Below are positions 38,473 to 47,044 of a DNA stretch of 64,000 nucleotides, piece by piece (position 1 is the first letter of the stretch; every line of letters begins with the position of its first letter). The position numbers and the translations under genes are program-made. The stretch spans positions 248,001 to 312,000 of the forward strand of contig DASTOM010000024.1 of NCBI GenBank assembly GCA_035762545.1, given 5' to 3'. Source of the stretch: JANQRA01 sp035762545. GTDB lineage: Bacteria; Actinomycetota; Acidimicrobiia; Spongiisociales; ZC4RG35. The notes under the pieces were generated by a model. The model was not told where the DNA came from. It worked only from the letters and a program-made list of their open reading frames with translations, and did no database searches.

Positions 38473-39954
38473 CTAGCCGGGCCAGCTGTCCTCGATTTGC
38501 TGGAAGATCGCCTCGGTGTCCTCACCGTTGGCGGCCACCCAGTCGACCATGCCGGACCAGAAGGAGCCGGCACCGACTTCGGCGGGCATCAAGTCAGATG
38601 CGTCGAAGCCGAGGGTCGTGGCGTTGTTGACGATCTCGGCGAGACCGACGTTCGGGTAGGTGTACCAGTCCGAGGGGACCGTGTTCAGCGGTGACAGGAA
38701 GCCACCAGCCTCGATCCAGGCCTGCGCACCCTCAGGGGTGGCGAGGAACTCGATCAGAGCCTGCACTTCCGGACGATCGTTGAACATCACGAACATGTCG
38801 CCCGAACCGAGCGCAGGAGTACCGAATTCTTCTTCGATCGTCGGGAAGTAGAAGAAGTCGGCATCCTCGCCAGGAACGTTGGGCCACTCGCTGCTCGGAG
38901 CCTCCGGGTTGTCGGCGACGAAGTCACGGTTGGCGCCCCAGAAACCGGGGATCCATGCTGCCTGCTTCTGCATCCAGCACTGTGGTCCGTCCTCGAGGAA
39001 CATCGGATCCTGGGTCTCACCGATCCAGGTCGCGTTGATGTAAGTGTTCCCACCGTATGCATAACCGTCGGTGAACCAGATCTGGCTCATGTAGTCGGCG
39101 GCCTCGAGCACCTCGGGATGGTTGAACGGGATCTCGTGGTTGTACCACTGCTCGTAGATCTCCGGCGGCGCGGTGCGCAGCAGGATGTCCTCCATCCAGT
39201 CGGTAGCGACCCAGCCGTCAGCTTCCTGGCTCTCGATCGAGATACACCAGGGGCTGCCGTTGCCGTCGGCGACGATCTGATCGCTGAGCGCAATCAGCTC
39301 GTCCCAGTTGGTCGGAACCGTGTAGCCAGCATCGGCGAACGCCTGGACTGGGTACCACACGATCGACTTGACGTCGGTCTTGTAGAACAGGCCATAGAGC
39401 GTGTCGTTGTACTGACCCAGGCTGTAGAAGGCGTCACCGAGATCAGCTTGGAGCTTGTCGGTGTTGATGAACCCGTCGAGAGCGACGAGCTGACCGGCTT
39501 CCGCGTACTGGTGCATCTTGCCCGGCTGGGCAATCTGTGCGATATCGGGGGCGTTGCCACCATCGACCGCTACCTGAAGCGCCGTCTCATAGTCCGGGGT
39601 CGGCTGGAAGTTCACATCGATGCCAGTCGCATCCCTGAAGGGCTGCAACGTCGCTTCGAAGTTCGCTGCCTCGACGGACTCGGGCAACCACTGGGCCCAG
39701 ATCTCGACCGAGGTTCCCTCGTACTCGCCGGCCATCGCCGCGTCGAGTGCGGCGAACCCGGTGCCATCGCCCGGTGCCATCGTGGTCCCATCGCCACCGC
39801 CTTCGGTGGTGCTGGTGTCGCCGCCCTCTGTCGTGTCCGGCGCCTCGGTCCCATCAGGGGCCTCGGTGGTGCCTCCGCCTTCGTCCGAAGGACTACAGGC
39901 GGCGACCACCATCGCCAACACGAGCAACAGCGCCAGCAGGGTTCGGTTTTTCAT
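38473..39954 (-). CDS. Extracellular sugar-binding lipoprotein of ABC importer
   Basis: 493 residues from ATG 39954, with a strong AAGGAGGA upstream. The lipoprotein signal (LLALLLVLAMVVAACSPSD) is followed by a Thr/Glu/Gly-rich tether, then a two-lobe solute-binding fold (VEIWAQWLPESVEAANFEATLQPF, NAPDIAQIAQPGKMHQYAEAGQLV, SIVWYPVQAFADAGYTVPTNWDEL). The length and the aromatic-rich, cysteine-containing middle (GSPWCISIESQEADGWVATDW) resemble the AglE-type alpha-glucoside binding proteins. It lies in one operon with a ROK repressor, ROK kinase and two permeases. The sugar is inferred, not proven. Confidence 0.9.
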   Translation of the reverse strand: MKNRTLLALLLVLAMVVAACSPSDEGGGTTEAPDGTEAPDTTEGGDTSTTEGGGDGTTMAPGDGTGFAALDAAMAGEYEGTSVEIWAQWLPESVEAANFEATLQPFRDATGIDVNFQPTPDYETALQVAVDGGNAPDIAQIAQPGKMHQYAEAGQLVALDGFINTDKLQADLGDAFYSLGQYNDTLYGLFYKTDVKSIVWYPVQAFADAGYTVPTNWDELIALSDQIVADGNGSPWCISIESQEADGWVATDWMEDILLRTAPPEIYEQWYNHEIPFNHPEVLEAADYMSQIWFTDGYAYGGNTYINATWIGETQDPMFLEDGPQCWMQKQAAWIPGFWGANRDFVADNPEAPSSEWPNVPGEDADFFYFPTIEEEFGTPALGSGDMFVMFNDRPEVQALIEFLATPEGAQAWIEAGGFLSPLNTVPSDWYTYPNVGLAEIVNNATTLGFDASDLMPAEVGAGSFWSGMVDWVAANGEDTEAIFQQIEDSWPG

Positions 39955-39976
39955 CCGCTCCTCCTTGTCTGCTTTC

Positions 39977-40936
39977 TCATTGGTTGTTTGCTTGCTTGTC
40001 TGCGGGCAGGTCCCGCCCTTGAAGAATGGAATCGGCCGAGAGGAGGGCCGCACCGCGTGGTCCCGGTGGGTCGGAAGGATCGGCGAGCACCACTTGGTCC
40101 GGCCCGAGCCGTCTGGCCGCCAGTTCCGACGAGGCCGCTCTCGCTGCAACTTCCTCGCGGATCAGTTGTAAGAACGAGTCGCCGGCCGCCGGAACACCTC
40201 CGGCGAGGACGACCCACTCAGGATCGTAGGCAGCGGAAAGCCATACGAGCGCCGTAGTCAGGTAGCCAGTGATTCGCGACGCCACTTTCCGTGCCGCACG
40301 ATCGCCAGACTCGACCGCGGCAAACAGCGCTGTCGCAGCCGCTGAGGACTCCCCTCGAGGCCAGGCCCGTCCGATGGCTGGGCCGGCGGCCAGGGCCTCG
40401 AGACAGCCGCGCTGGCCACACGGGCAGAGAGGCCCGAGCTCGTCGACGACGACATGGCCGATCTCGCCGGCCATGCCCCCCGCCCCCCGTATCAGTGCGC
40501 CGCTGGCAACGACGCCGGCAGAGATGCCGGTGCCGATGCTGATCAGCGCCAGGTTGTCAGACACCCGGCCGCTGAGGCCGATCCTCTCCCGCTCACCGAG
40601 TACCGCGGCGCGGACGTCGTTCTCGACAGTCACTGGACGCTCCAGTTGATCGGCGACCGCTCCGGCGAGATCGAACGGCTGGGCGCCGACACCGAGGTTC
40701 ACCGCGAGGCTGACGTGGCCGGTATTCCGGTCGACCCTTCCCGGGATGCCGATCCCCACACCATCGAAATCCTTCACGTCGAGCGCCCTGATGGCGTCGA
40801 CCGCCGTGGACACCACCTGGGAGGCACCGACCATTGTGGCAGTCACCCGGTGCCGGGCGATGATCGTTGCGCTGGCGTCGCGGGCGACGACGTCGACCGA
40901 CGACCCGCCGATGTCGGCACCGATGGTCACACTCAT
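39977..40936 (-). CDS. ROK family sugar kinase (glucokinase-like)
   Basis: 319 residues from ATG 40936, overlapping the repressor gene by ATGA. The phosphate-binding IGADIGGSSVDVVARD, the sugar-binding and catalytic ENDVRAAVLGE and GTGISAGVVASG are present, and the ROK zinc motif is CPCGQRGCLEALAAGPA with a preceding GEIGHVVVD histidine. It phosphorylates a hexose on entry, probably glucose released from the imported sugar. It is placed between its likely regulator and the binding protein. It lacks an N-terminal DNA-binding domain, unlike the gene upstream. Confidence 0.88.
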   Translation of the reverse strand: MSVTIGADIGGSSVDVVARDASATIIARHRVTATMVGASQVVSTAVDAIRALDVKDFDGVGIGIPGRVDRNTGHVSLAVNLGVGAQPFDLAGAVADQLERPVTVENDVRAAVLGERERIGLSGRVSDNLALISIGTGISAGVVASGALIRGAGGMAGEIGHVVVDELGPLCPCGQRGCLEALAAGPAIGRAWPRGESSAAATALFAAVESGDRAARKVASRITGYLTTALVWLSAAYDPEWVVLAGGVPAAGDSFLQLIREEVAARAASSELAARRLGPDQVVLADPSDPPGPRGAALLSADSILQGRDLPADKQANNQ

Positions 40937-42099
40937 CGCAGCACCGACCCGAGTCGATCGACGATCACCGCTGAGGCCGCACCGGTGAGGACGAGATCCC
41001 CTCCGAGTTGGGTCGACTCGACCTGGATCATCTCCGAGGTCGCAGGCAGTACCCGGGAGGACAACTCCTCCCGCACCGCGTCGACGAGAACGTCGCCGGC
41101 GTTTCGTATCTCGGGGGCGAGGATCACATGGCTGACATCGAGCGTGGCGACCACCGGAGCGAGGGCAGTGCCTATCGCGCGTCCGGCTGCAGCAAGTGCG
41201 TCTTTCACCGTGGCCTCTCCATAGGACCCGGCGAGTGCGAGCGCGTCCCACGGGTCGGTCTCCACATCGGCGCCGATGCGACGAAGCATCCCCGGCACGC
41301 TGGCAATCGTCTCGAGACAGCCCGAGTGCCCGCAGGTGCAAGGAGGACCTCCGTCACCGAGTCGCACATGCCCGATCTCACCGGCTGCCGAGTGCTGTCC
41401 ACGGTAGAGGGCGCCGTCGAGGATCAAGCCGGAACCGACACCTCGTCCCAGCTTCACGAGGATCAGATTGAAGTCCGTCGGGTGTCGGCGGAACTCCGCC
41501 AGCGCCGCCATCGCCGCGTCGTTGGCTATCGAGACCGGGAAGTCGAATCGAGCCTTGAGCTCGGCCCCGAGATCGAGGCCGTGCCATGCCAGATTCGTGG
41601 ACTCGAGGATCCTGCCGTCTGCGGCCACCACGCCCGGCGACCCGACCCCGATGCCGAGGACGGGGGCGGTTGTCTGCGCCAGGATCTCGTCGATCACCCG
41701 AACCGCGATTTCGACTGCTTCGCTGCCGGCGGGCTGGGATTCGGACTCGTCAGCCATGGCACGGGCGTGGATCCGTCCTGAGAGATCGACCAATGCTGCC
41801 TGGAAGGGTCGGTGACCCAGGTCGATGGCCACGATGTCGCGGGCTCTTTCGTTGAGAGCGAGGAGGGTCGGCGGTTTTCCACCCGCCGACTCTCCCTGGC
41901 CGAGCTCACGGAGGAGGTTCTGATCGATGAGCTCAGTGACCAAAGAGGAGACCGCCGCCCGGGAGAGCCCAGTCTGTCGGGCGATCTCGGCCCGGCTGGT
42001 GGCTCCCTGACCCGAGACGACCTCGAGGGTCGTCTTCAGGTTGTTGCGTCGGGAGTCGTGCTTGGTGGCTTTGGTGTGAAGCCGATCAGCCACGGCCAC
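40933..42099 (-). CDS. ROK family transcriptional repressor (NagC/XylR type)
   Basis: 388 residues from GTG 42099. An N-terminal winged helix (SRAEIARQTGLSRAAVSSLVTELIDQNLLRE, about residues 35-65) is joined to a ROK sugar-sensing domain with VAIDLGHRPFQAALVDL, GIGVGSPGVV and the zinc motif CTCGHSGCLETIASV. Such proteins repress sugar-uptake genes and release DNA on binding the sugar or sugar phosphate. It is the first gene of the repressor-kinase-transporter operon. The intergenic region before it has two operator-like palindromes, so autoregulation and control of the divergent arm are likely. Confidence 0.9.
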   Translation of the reverse strand: MAVADRLHTKATKHDSRRNNLKTTLEVVSGQGATSRAEIARQTGLSRAAVSSLVTELIDQNLLRELGQGESAGGKPPTLLALNERARDIVAIDLGHRPFQAALVDLSGRIHARAMADESESQPAGSEAVEIAVRVIDEILAQTTAPVLGIGVGSPGVVAADGRILESTNLAWHGLDLGAELKARFDFPVSIANDAAMAALAEFRRHPTDFNLILVKLGRGVGSGLILDGALYRGQHSAAGEIGHVRLGDGGPPCTCGHSGCLETIASVPGMLRRIGADVETDPWDALALAGSYGEATVKDALAAAGRAIGTALAPVVATLDVSHVILAPEIRNAGDVLVDAVREELSSRVLPATSEMIQVESTQLGGDLVLTGAASAVIVDRLGSVLR

Positions 42100-42133
42100 A
42101 ACTCGCTCTCACGTATCTCCTCAGAATGAAAGT

Positions 42134-42149
42134 TTTGTGAACTTACAAA
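42134..42149. promoter_or_regulatory. Operator-like palindrome for the ROK repressor
   Basis: TTTGT-GAACTT-ACAAA, an inverted repeat within GTTTTGTGAACTTACAAAGT, between the divergent repressor and kinase genes. It lies where the repressor's -35/-10 spacer would be. The TTTGT/ACAAA arms are AT-rich against the GC-rich background, as in ROK operators. Confidence 0.55.
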
Positions 42150-42190
42150 GTCCACCTGGGGGTTGTCAAGCAGGACTCTCCCCTGAAGCA

Positions 42191-42203
42191 GACATTTAAT
42201 GTC
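42191..42203. promoter_or_regulatory. Palindrome over the -10 box of the rightward sugar arm
   Basis: GACATT-T-AATGTC is a perfect palindrome. It contains TAATGT (42197-42202), a -10 box 9 nt before the kinase ATG at 42212. A bound repressor would block initiation of the rightward operon. Confidence 0.5.
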
Positions 42204-42211
42204 ACACCTCG

Positions 42212-43069
42212 ATGGCCATCTATGGAGCCGTGGAACTCGGCGGGACCAAGACCGATGTCGCGTTCGGCACATCTCCGGACGACATCTCCGAGCCGGTTCG
42301 GATACCGACGACGACTCCGGACGAGACACTGGACGAAGTGCTGGCCATACTGCGTCGCCAGCAGGTCTCAGCGGTGGGAATAGCCAGCTTTGGACCGATG
42401 CGTCTCGACCCGACCCGCGAGGACTACGGAACCATGCTGGCGACTCCCAAAGCGGGGTGGTCGGGCGCCCAGATCTACCGCGCCTTCGTCCAGGGCTGTG
42501 ACGTACCCGTGACCCTGGACACGGATGTGAACGGCGCTGCAGTTGGCGAGGGTCGCTGGGGTGCCGCCCGAGGCATGTCCGATTACGTCTACCTGACCGT
42601 GGGCACCGGGATCGGCGCCGGGATAGTGGTCGACGGCGAGGTGCTGACCGGCGAGCGGCACCCTGAGGCGGGCCACATGCGAGTCAATCGCCTGACCGAT
42701 GACCCGTATCCCGGCGGGTGTCCCTATCACGGTGACTGTCTCGAAGGCATGACCGCGGGTCCTGCTCTGGAGTCGCGATTCGGACGTCCTGAGACATTCG
42801 CAGGGAATCAGTCGATCCTCGATCTCGCGTGCGGATACCTGGCACAGGGACTGGCGAACCTCGTCTACACGGTCGCGCCCGAGCGGATCATCGTCAGTGG
42901 GGGGGTCTCCGCACTGCCAGGTTTCCACGCCAATCTCCGAACGAGATTGGGCATCGCATTGGGGGGCTACCCGGATGAGCCCGACCTCGACCTCCTCGTC
43001 TCGCAGGCCGGGCTGGGACCGCTGTCGGGACTGGCCGGTGCCCTGGCCATGGCGGCGAGAGTCGCCTGA
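42212..43069 (+). CDS. ROK family fructokinase/mannofructokinase-like sugar kinase
   Basis: 285 residues. YGAVELGGTKTDVAFG is the ATP-binding start, GIASFGPM and the catalytic DTDVNGAAVGEGRWG follow, then GTGIGAGIVVDGE. The metal site has HPEAGHMRVNR and CPYHGDCLEGMTAGPA, the spacing seen in bacterial fructokinases (YdhR/ScrK type). It is therefore probably specific for a different sugar from the glucokinase-like ROK protein in the leftward arm. The transcript appears leaderless. DUF4032 starts 2 nt after its stop. Confidence 0.88.
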   Translation: MAIYGAVELGGTKTDVAFGTSPDDISEPVRIPTTTPDETLDEVLAILRRQQVSAVGIASFGPMRLDPTREDYGTMLATPKAGWSGAQIYRAFVQGCDVPVTLDTDVNGAAVGEGRWGAARGMSDYVYLTVGTGIGAGIVVDGEVLTGERHPEAGHMRVNRLTDDPYPGGCPYHGDCLEGMTAGPALESRFGRPETFAGNQSILDLACGYLAQGLANLVYTVAPERIIVSGGVSALPGFHANLRTRLGIALGGYPDEPDLDLLVSQAGLGPLSGLAGALAMAARVA

Positions 43070-43071
43070 CC

Positions 43072-44292
43072 ATGGGCACGCCAAACCTCTACGTCAGATC
43101 CGATAACCCCGACTTCCTGGACCTCCCCTGGGAGAGCCGACTCGACGACTGGGAGCACGAGCGTTTGGTCAGCATGCCCACCGGGGTGCACCGTCACCCG
43201 GTGGTCTTCGTCGCCTACGACCAGGGCGTCTACGCGATCAAGGAGCTGTCCCGCCGCCTCGCCGATAACGAGTACCGCGTGCTTCGCTTCCTCGAGGATC
43301 AGAGCCACAGGACGGCCAGACCGGTGGGCCTGGTGGAACGAGACTGGTTGGACCCCCATGACGAGGGGGCCGGTGCTGTGATCACTCGATATGTGGAGCA
43401 CTCGTTCCCATACCGCCGACTCGTCTCCGGTGCCGGTTTCGGAGAGCGGCGCAACCAGATGCTCGATGCCCTCGCCGGGCTCCTGGTCGAACTCCACATG
43501 GTCGGTCTGTACTGGGGTGACTGCTCGCTCTCCAATGTCCTCTACCGCTTCGATGCCGGTGAGATCGAGGCGATCATGATCGACGGAGAGACCTCCGAGC
43601 TGCACCCTTCACTCAGCGACGGGCAACGCCGCGAGGACATCGAGGTGATGAAGGAGAACGTGGCTGGCGAGATGACCGACATCGCAGCCGAGATCGGGGA
43701 GGACCTCGACACCGCCGACGTTGGTCTCGGAGCGGACATCGAGAGGCGCTACGAAGCCCTGTGGGCCGAACTCACCAGCGAGCTTCTGATCACTCGTGAC
43801 GACGCCTACCGGATCCGGGAGCGGATCGCCCGAATCAACGACCTCGGGTTCTCGGTCGACGACATCGTGATGACACCTGCCGAAGGCGGGAGCTTGGTAC
43901 GGATGGTCACCCACGTCGGAGGTCGAACGTTCAACTCCGACACCCTCCGACAGCGGACCGGTATCGACGCATCAGAGAACCAGGCAAAGCTGATCCTCAG
44001 TGACCTCAACTACTACCTGGCCAAGCATGGCGACGTGTCCGCCACCGGGAAGAGTGTCGGTACCTTCAAATGGCTCACCGGACGGTACGAGCCGCACGTG
44101 AAGCTGATAGAACAGCGCTGGCACGGAGAAGATCCGATCCAGGGCTACTGCGACTACCTCAATCATCGCATCGCCATGGCCTCCGCCCGGGGCTCGGATG
44201 TGGACCCGGATGAGGCCTTTGCCTCATGGGAGGCCGCCGGATTTCCCGGTTTCGACCCGAACGGAACCTCTCCCCTGGTGGCAGGCGGCTGA
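43072..44292 (+). CDS. DUF4032 protein with kinase-like fold
   Basis: 406 residues. The N-terminal half is a degenerate protein/LPS-kinase fold: GVYAIKELSRRLADNEYRVLRFL carries a candidate nucleotide-binding lysine. The segment VELHMVGLYWGDCSLSNVLYRFD resembles the catalytic loop (HxDxxxxN) with the His replaced, and AIMIDGETSEL resembles the DFG metal loop. The C-terminal half is the DUF4032 domain proper, ending HRIAMASARGSDVDPDEAFASWEAAGFPGFD. The family is actinobacterial and uncharacterised. Being sandwiched between a sugar kinase and the transporter ATPase suggests a regulatory or sugar-phosphorylating role (inference). Confidence 0.82.
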   Translation: MGTPNLYVRSDNPDFLDLPWESRLDDWEHERLVSMPTGVHRHPVVFVAYDQGVYAIKELSRRLADNEYRVLRFLEDQSHRTARPVGLVERDWLDPHDEGAGAVITRYVEHSFPYRRLVSGAGFGERRNQMLDALAGLLVELHMVGLYWGDCSLSNVLYRFDAGEIEAIMIDGETSELHPSLSDGQRREDIEVMKENVAGEMTDIAAEIGEDLDTADVGLGADIERRYEALWAELTSELLITRDDAYRIRERIARINDLGFSVDDIVMTPAEGGSLVRMVTHVGGRTFNSDTLRQRTGIDASENQAKLILSDLNYYLAKHGDVSATGKSVGTFKWLTGRYEPHVKLIEQRWHGEDPIQGYCDYLNHRIAMASARGSDVDPDEAFASWEAAGFPGFDPNGTSPLVAGG

Positions 44293-44334
44293 ATTTCCAC
44301 TAAGTTTGCGCCAGGTTGCTGCGAGGAGGAGCCC

Positions 44335-45564
44335 TTGGCCGAAATCAGAATGGACGATTTGGGGAAGATCTACCCGGATGGCACCCGAGCGGTCGGGCAT
44401 GTCGACCTCACGATCGAGGACGGTGAGTTTCTGGTACTCGTCGGGCCTTCCGGCTGCGGCAAGTCGACGATCCTCCGCATGATCGCAGGTCTCGAAGACA
44501 TCACCGAGGGGACCATGACCATCGGCGATCGGGTGGTGAACGATGTCGCCGCCAAAGACCGCGACATCGCCATGGTCTTCCAGAACTACGCCCTGTATCC
44601 CCACATGAGCGTGTTCGACAACATGGCCTTCGGTCTCAAGCTGCGCAAGTTCCCCAAGGAGGAGATCAAGCGACGCGTGTCCGAAGCGGCAGAGATCCTC
44701 GAGATCACCGACTACCTGGAACGCAAGCCCAAGGCCCTGTCCGGTGGCCAGAGACAGCGGGTAGCGATGGGTCGCGCCATCGTCCGCGAGCCCGCCGCCT
44801 TCCTCATGGACGAACCGCTCTCGAACCTCGACGCCAAACTCCGCGTCCAGATGAGGGCGGAGCTGGAACGTCTACACAACCGGCTCGGGACGACAACCGT
44901 CTACGTCACCCACGATCAGGTGGAAGCGATGACCCTGGGTGACCGTGTCGCGGTCCTGAGACCAGTGTCTGGGGCGCGTCCTTACAACCTGCAACAGGTC
45001 GGGCCCCCTTCCGAGCTGTACAGCGAGCCGAACAATCTCTTCGTCGCCGGCTTCATCGGTAGCCCGGCGATGAACCTCACCTACGGACACCTCGAGACCG
45101 AGGGTGACGTGGTCTACGCCGTTCTGCCCAACACGAGGCTCAGGGTCGACAAGCCGACCCTCGATGCCCATCCCGGTCTGGAGAACCACACTGGCGAGGA
45201 GCTCGTGGTGGGACTCCGACCCAGCGGGCTCGAGGCAGCCTCGGTGGCTGGACATGACCCGGAGCGGACGCTCGAAGCTCAAGTCGAGGTGACCGAGATG
45301 CTCGGGGCCGACACCTACATCCACTTCACCGTGGACAGGGCTCCGGTGGTCACACCCGACATCGAGGAGCTACTGGCGGACACGGGCCGGGACGCCACCT
45401 CACTCGGCGACAAGACCAACTTCATCGCCAGGGTGAGCCCTGATCTCAACGTGCACCGCGGCGACACCGTCCAGCTGACGGTGGACTGCGCCAAGCTCCA
45501 CTTCTTCAACCCGAACACGGGTGAGCGAATCGGAGCCAAGCAGCCCGCCGCCGCCAGCGCCTAG
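44335..45564 (+). CDS. Carbohydrate ABC transporter ATPase (MalK/UgpC/MsmK type)
   Basis: 409 residues from TTG 44335, chosen because GAGGAGGAG ends 3 nt before it; an ATG at 44350 is the alternative. Walker A is GPSGCGKST, the signature LSGGQRQRVAMG and Walker B LMDEPLSNLD with the switch histidine in VTHDQ. The long C-terminal MalK-type regulatory OB domains (residues 240-400) contain VGLRPSGLEAAS and RVSPDLNVHRGDTVQL. It energises the two permeases encoded on the other side of the intergenic region. A MalK-like multi-use ATPase is also possible. Confidence 0.93.
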   Translation: MAEIRMDDLGKIYPDGTRAVGHVDLTIEDGEFLVLVGPSGCGKSTILRMIAGLEDITEGTMTIGDRVVNDVAAKDRDIAMVFQNYALYPHMSVFDNMAFGLKLRKFPKEEIKRRVSEAAEILEITDYLERKPKALSGGQRQRVAMGRAIVREPAAFLMDEPLSNLDAKLRVQMRAELERLHNRLGTTTVYVTHDQVEAMTLGDRVAVLRPVSGARPYNLQQVGPPSELYSEPNNLFVAGFIGSPAMNLTYGHLETEGDVVYAVLPNTRLRVDKPTLDAHPGLENHTGEELVVGLRPSGLEAASVAGHDPERTLEAQVEVTEMLGADTYIHFTVDRAPVVTPDIEELLADTGRDATSLGDKTNFIARVSPDLNVHRGDTVQLTVDCAKLHFFNPNTGERIGAKQPAAASA

Positions 45565-45571
45565 TTTTGGC

Positions 45572-45612
45572 AACCCGGGGTACGTCGGCCCATATATGGG
45601 CCGAATCCGCTC
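45572..45612 (-). repeat. Dispersed intergenic repeat, copy B
   Basis: A 41-bp element, the counterpart of copy A at 13922-13962 (34/41 identical). It includes the perfect 16-bp palindrome GGCCCATATATGGGCC (45588-45603) and ACCCCGGGTT. It sits between the convergent ATPase and ligase genes, 7 nt past the ATPase stop. Confidence 0.6.
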
Positions 45613-45624
45613 ATCTAGCGGAGT

Positions 45625-46569
45625 TCAGAAGTCCGGGCCCTCCTCGGCCCAGGTGACAGTCTCGGGGTCGGCGATCTCGACCCCCTTGTAGACGGGCGCC
45701 CGCAGATGGTCGTCGAGGGTCCATTCCTTGTACTCGACGTTCACCACGATCGCCGGCTCGACCCACCGCGGCGGCCCGCCCGGTGCGATCACCTGATTGG
45801 TGAAGGGGCTGGTGTCCCTTTCGAGCTGGAGGAGGGTCTCGTGGAAGGCCGTCAACGATGAGTCGTTGAACCCCGATCCCACAGCGGCGATCCACCGCAG
45901 TCCGGTTGGTTCGTAGAGACCCACCAGGATCGAACCGAACGTCCGAGCCCTACCCCCCTCTCCCGGCATGAATCCTCCGACCACTGCGCGCAGGGTGTGT
46001 CGGACGGAGATCTTCTGCCAGTCGTCGGTGCGACGGCCGGGGTAGTAGCGGGAGCCGAGACGCTTGGCGACGATGCCCTCGATGCCCTTTTCCTTGACCG
46101 CCTCGAAGAGCCCGATACCCGAGCCGGCGGTGGGGTCCGGCACCACGATCGGAGGTTCTAGACCAAGCCGATCGAGGATCGCCCGACGCTCCTCGTAGGG
46201 TAGGTGGGTCACCTCTGCACCGTGGAAGAGGACGTCGAAGACGACGAGATTGACACCCACCCTGGCACCTGTCCCCGTCCCACCAAACCCGGTGCGTCGT
46301 TGCAGTAACGAGAAGGACGGGATGCCCGAGTCGTCGAAGGCGACGATTTCGCCATCGAGCACTACACCGTCGGGTATCTCGAGGGCCCCCACCTCGGGGA
46401 ACGGGCCGAGCAGGTCGAGACCCCGGCGCGACCTGGCCCGGATCTCACCGTCCTCCGCACCGACGATCGCCCTGTAGCCGTCCCACTTGATCTCGAACCA
46501 CCAACCGTCGTCGTCGAACGGAGTCTCCCGCCGCGAGGCGAGCATCGGTTCGAAGTTGGGAAGCCTCAC
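45625..46569 (-). CDS. ATP-dependent DNA ligase (LigD ligase-domain type)
   Basis: 314 residues. The adenylated lysine is in FEIKWDGYRAIVG (motif I). Later nucleotidyltransferase motifs are VLDGEIVAFDDSG, EGIVAKRLGSRYYPGRRTDDWQKI (IV and V) and an OB domain with RTFGSILVGLYEPTGLRWIAAVGSGF. It lacks the polymerase and 3'-phosphoesterase domains of full LigD, so it is a stand-alone LigD-lig or LigC-type enzyme. Ku is encoded 9 kb away. An end-joining partnership is plausible but not shown. It is the third gene of a GDPD-YqeY-ligase unit (16-nt gap). Confidence 0.9.
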   Translation of the reverse strand: MRLPNFEPMLASRRETPFDDDGWWFEIKWDGYRAIVGAEDGEIRARSRRGLDLLGPFPEVGALEIPDGVVLDGEIVAFDDSGIPSFSLLQRRTGFGGTGTGARVGVNLVVFDVLFHGAEVTHLPYEERRAILDRLGLEPPIVVPDPTAGSGIGLFEAVKEKGIEGIVAKRLGSRYYPGRRTDDWQKISVRHTLRAVVGGFMPGEGGRARTFGSILVGLYEPTGLRWIAAVGSGFNDSSLTAFHETLLQLERDTSPFTNQVIAPGGPPRWVEPAIVVNVEYKEWTLDDHLRAPVYKGVEIADPETVTWAEEGPDF

Positions 46570-46585
46570 CGGTGAAACACCGGCC

Positions 46586-47044
46586 TCAGGCGAGTTCCTC
46601 GCGGACGAGCCGGCTCACCAGACCTCCGTCCAGGTCCTTGCCGTGGCTCTTCATCAACTGTCCGGTGACCTGACCTGCGGCCTTCTCGTTCCCGCCCACA
46701 CCGAGCTCTTCGATCGTGGCCCGAACCAGCGCCCTGGTCTCCTCCTCGCCGAGCCGTTTCGGGAGCCATCGGCTCAGGTATTCGACCTCGTATCCGAGCT
46801 TGGCGGCCATGGCCGCTCCCCGCTCCCCCAGCTCGGCGTACTCCGCGCGGGACTTGTCCATCTTCTTGACGTACGAGGCGATGATCTTCTGATAGAAGGC
46901 GTCGTCGACCGGTCCGCTGAAGTCCGGCTGGCTTCGTGCGGTTGCCACCTCGGTCTGAACCTGTCGGATCACATCGCGCCTAAGCGCGTCCTTGGACTTC
47001 ATGGCGTCTCTGAGCTCTTCGGAGAGCTGCTCTGCGATGGTCAT
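46586..47044 (-). CDS. YqeY/GatB-like protein
   Basis: 152 residues from ATG 47044, overlapping the GDPD stop by ATGA. It reads SEELRDAMKSKDALRRDVIRQV, YVKKMDKSRAEYAELG and the C-terminal GNEKAAGQVTGQLMKSHGKDLDGGLVSRLV. This is the YqeY fold shared with the tail domain of the GatB amidotransferase subunit, which binds tRNA. Stand-alone YqeY proteins are widespread and have no settled function; a tRNA-related role is likely. Confidence 0.88.
   Translation of the reverse strand: MTIAEQLSEELRDAMKSKDALRRDVIRQVQTEVATARSQPDFSGPVDDAFYQKIIASYVKKMDKSRAEYAELGERGAAMAAKLGYEVEYLSRWLPKRLGEEETRALVRATIEELGVGGNEKAAGQVTGQLMKSHGKDLDGGLVSRLVREELA

Noticed and set aside
42134..42149. A third CRP site (TGTGAACTTACAAA)
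   Set aside because: The second half is not TCACA. The symmetric element is TTTGT-N6-ACAAA, better explained as a ROK operator.
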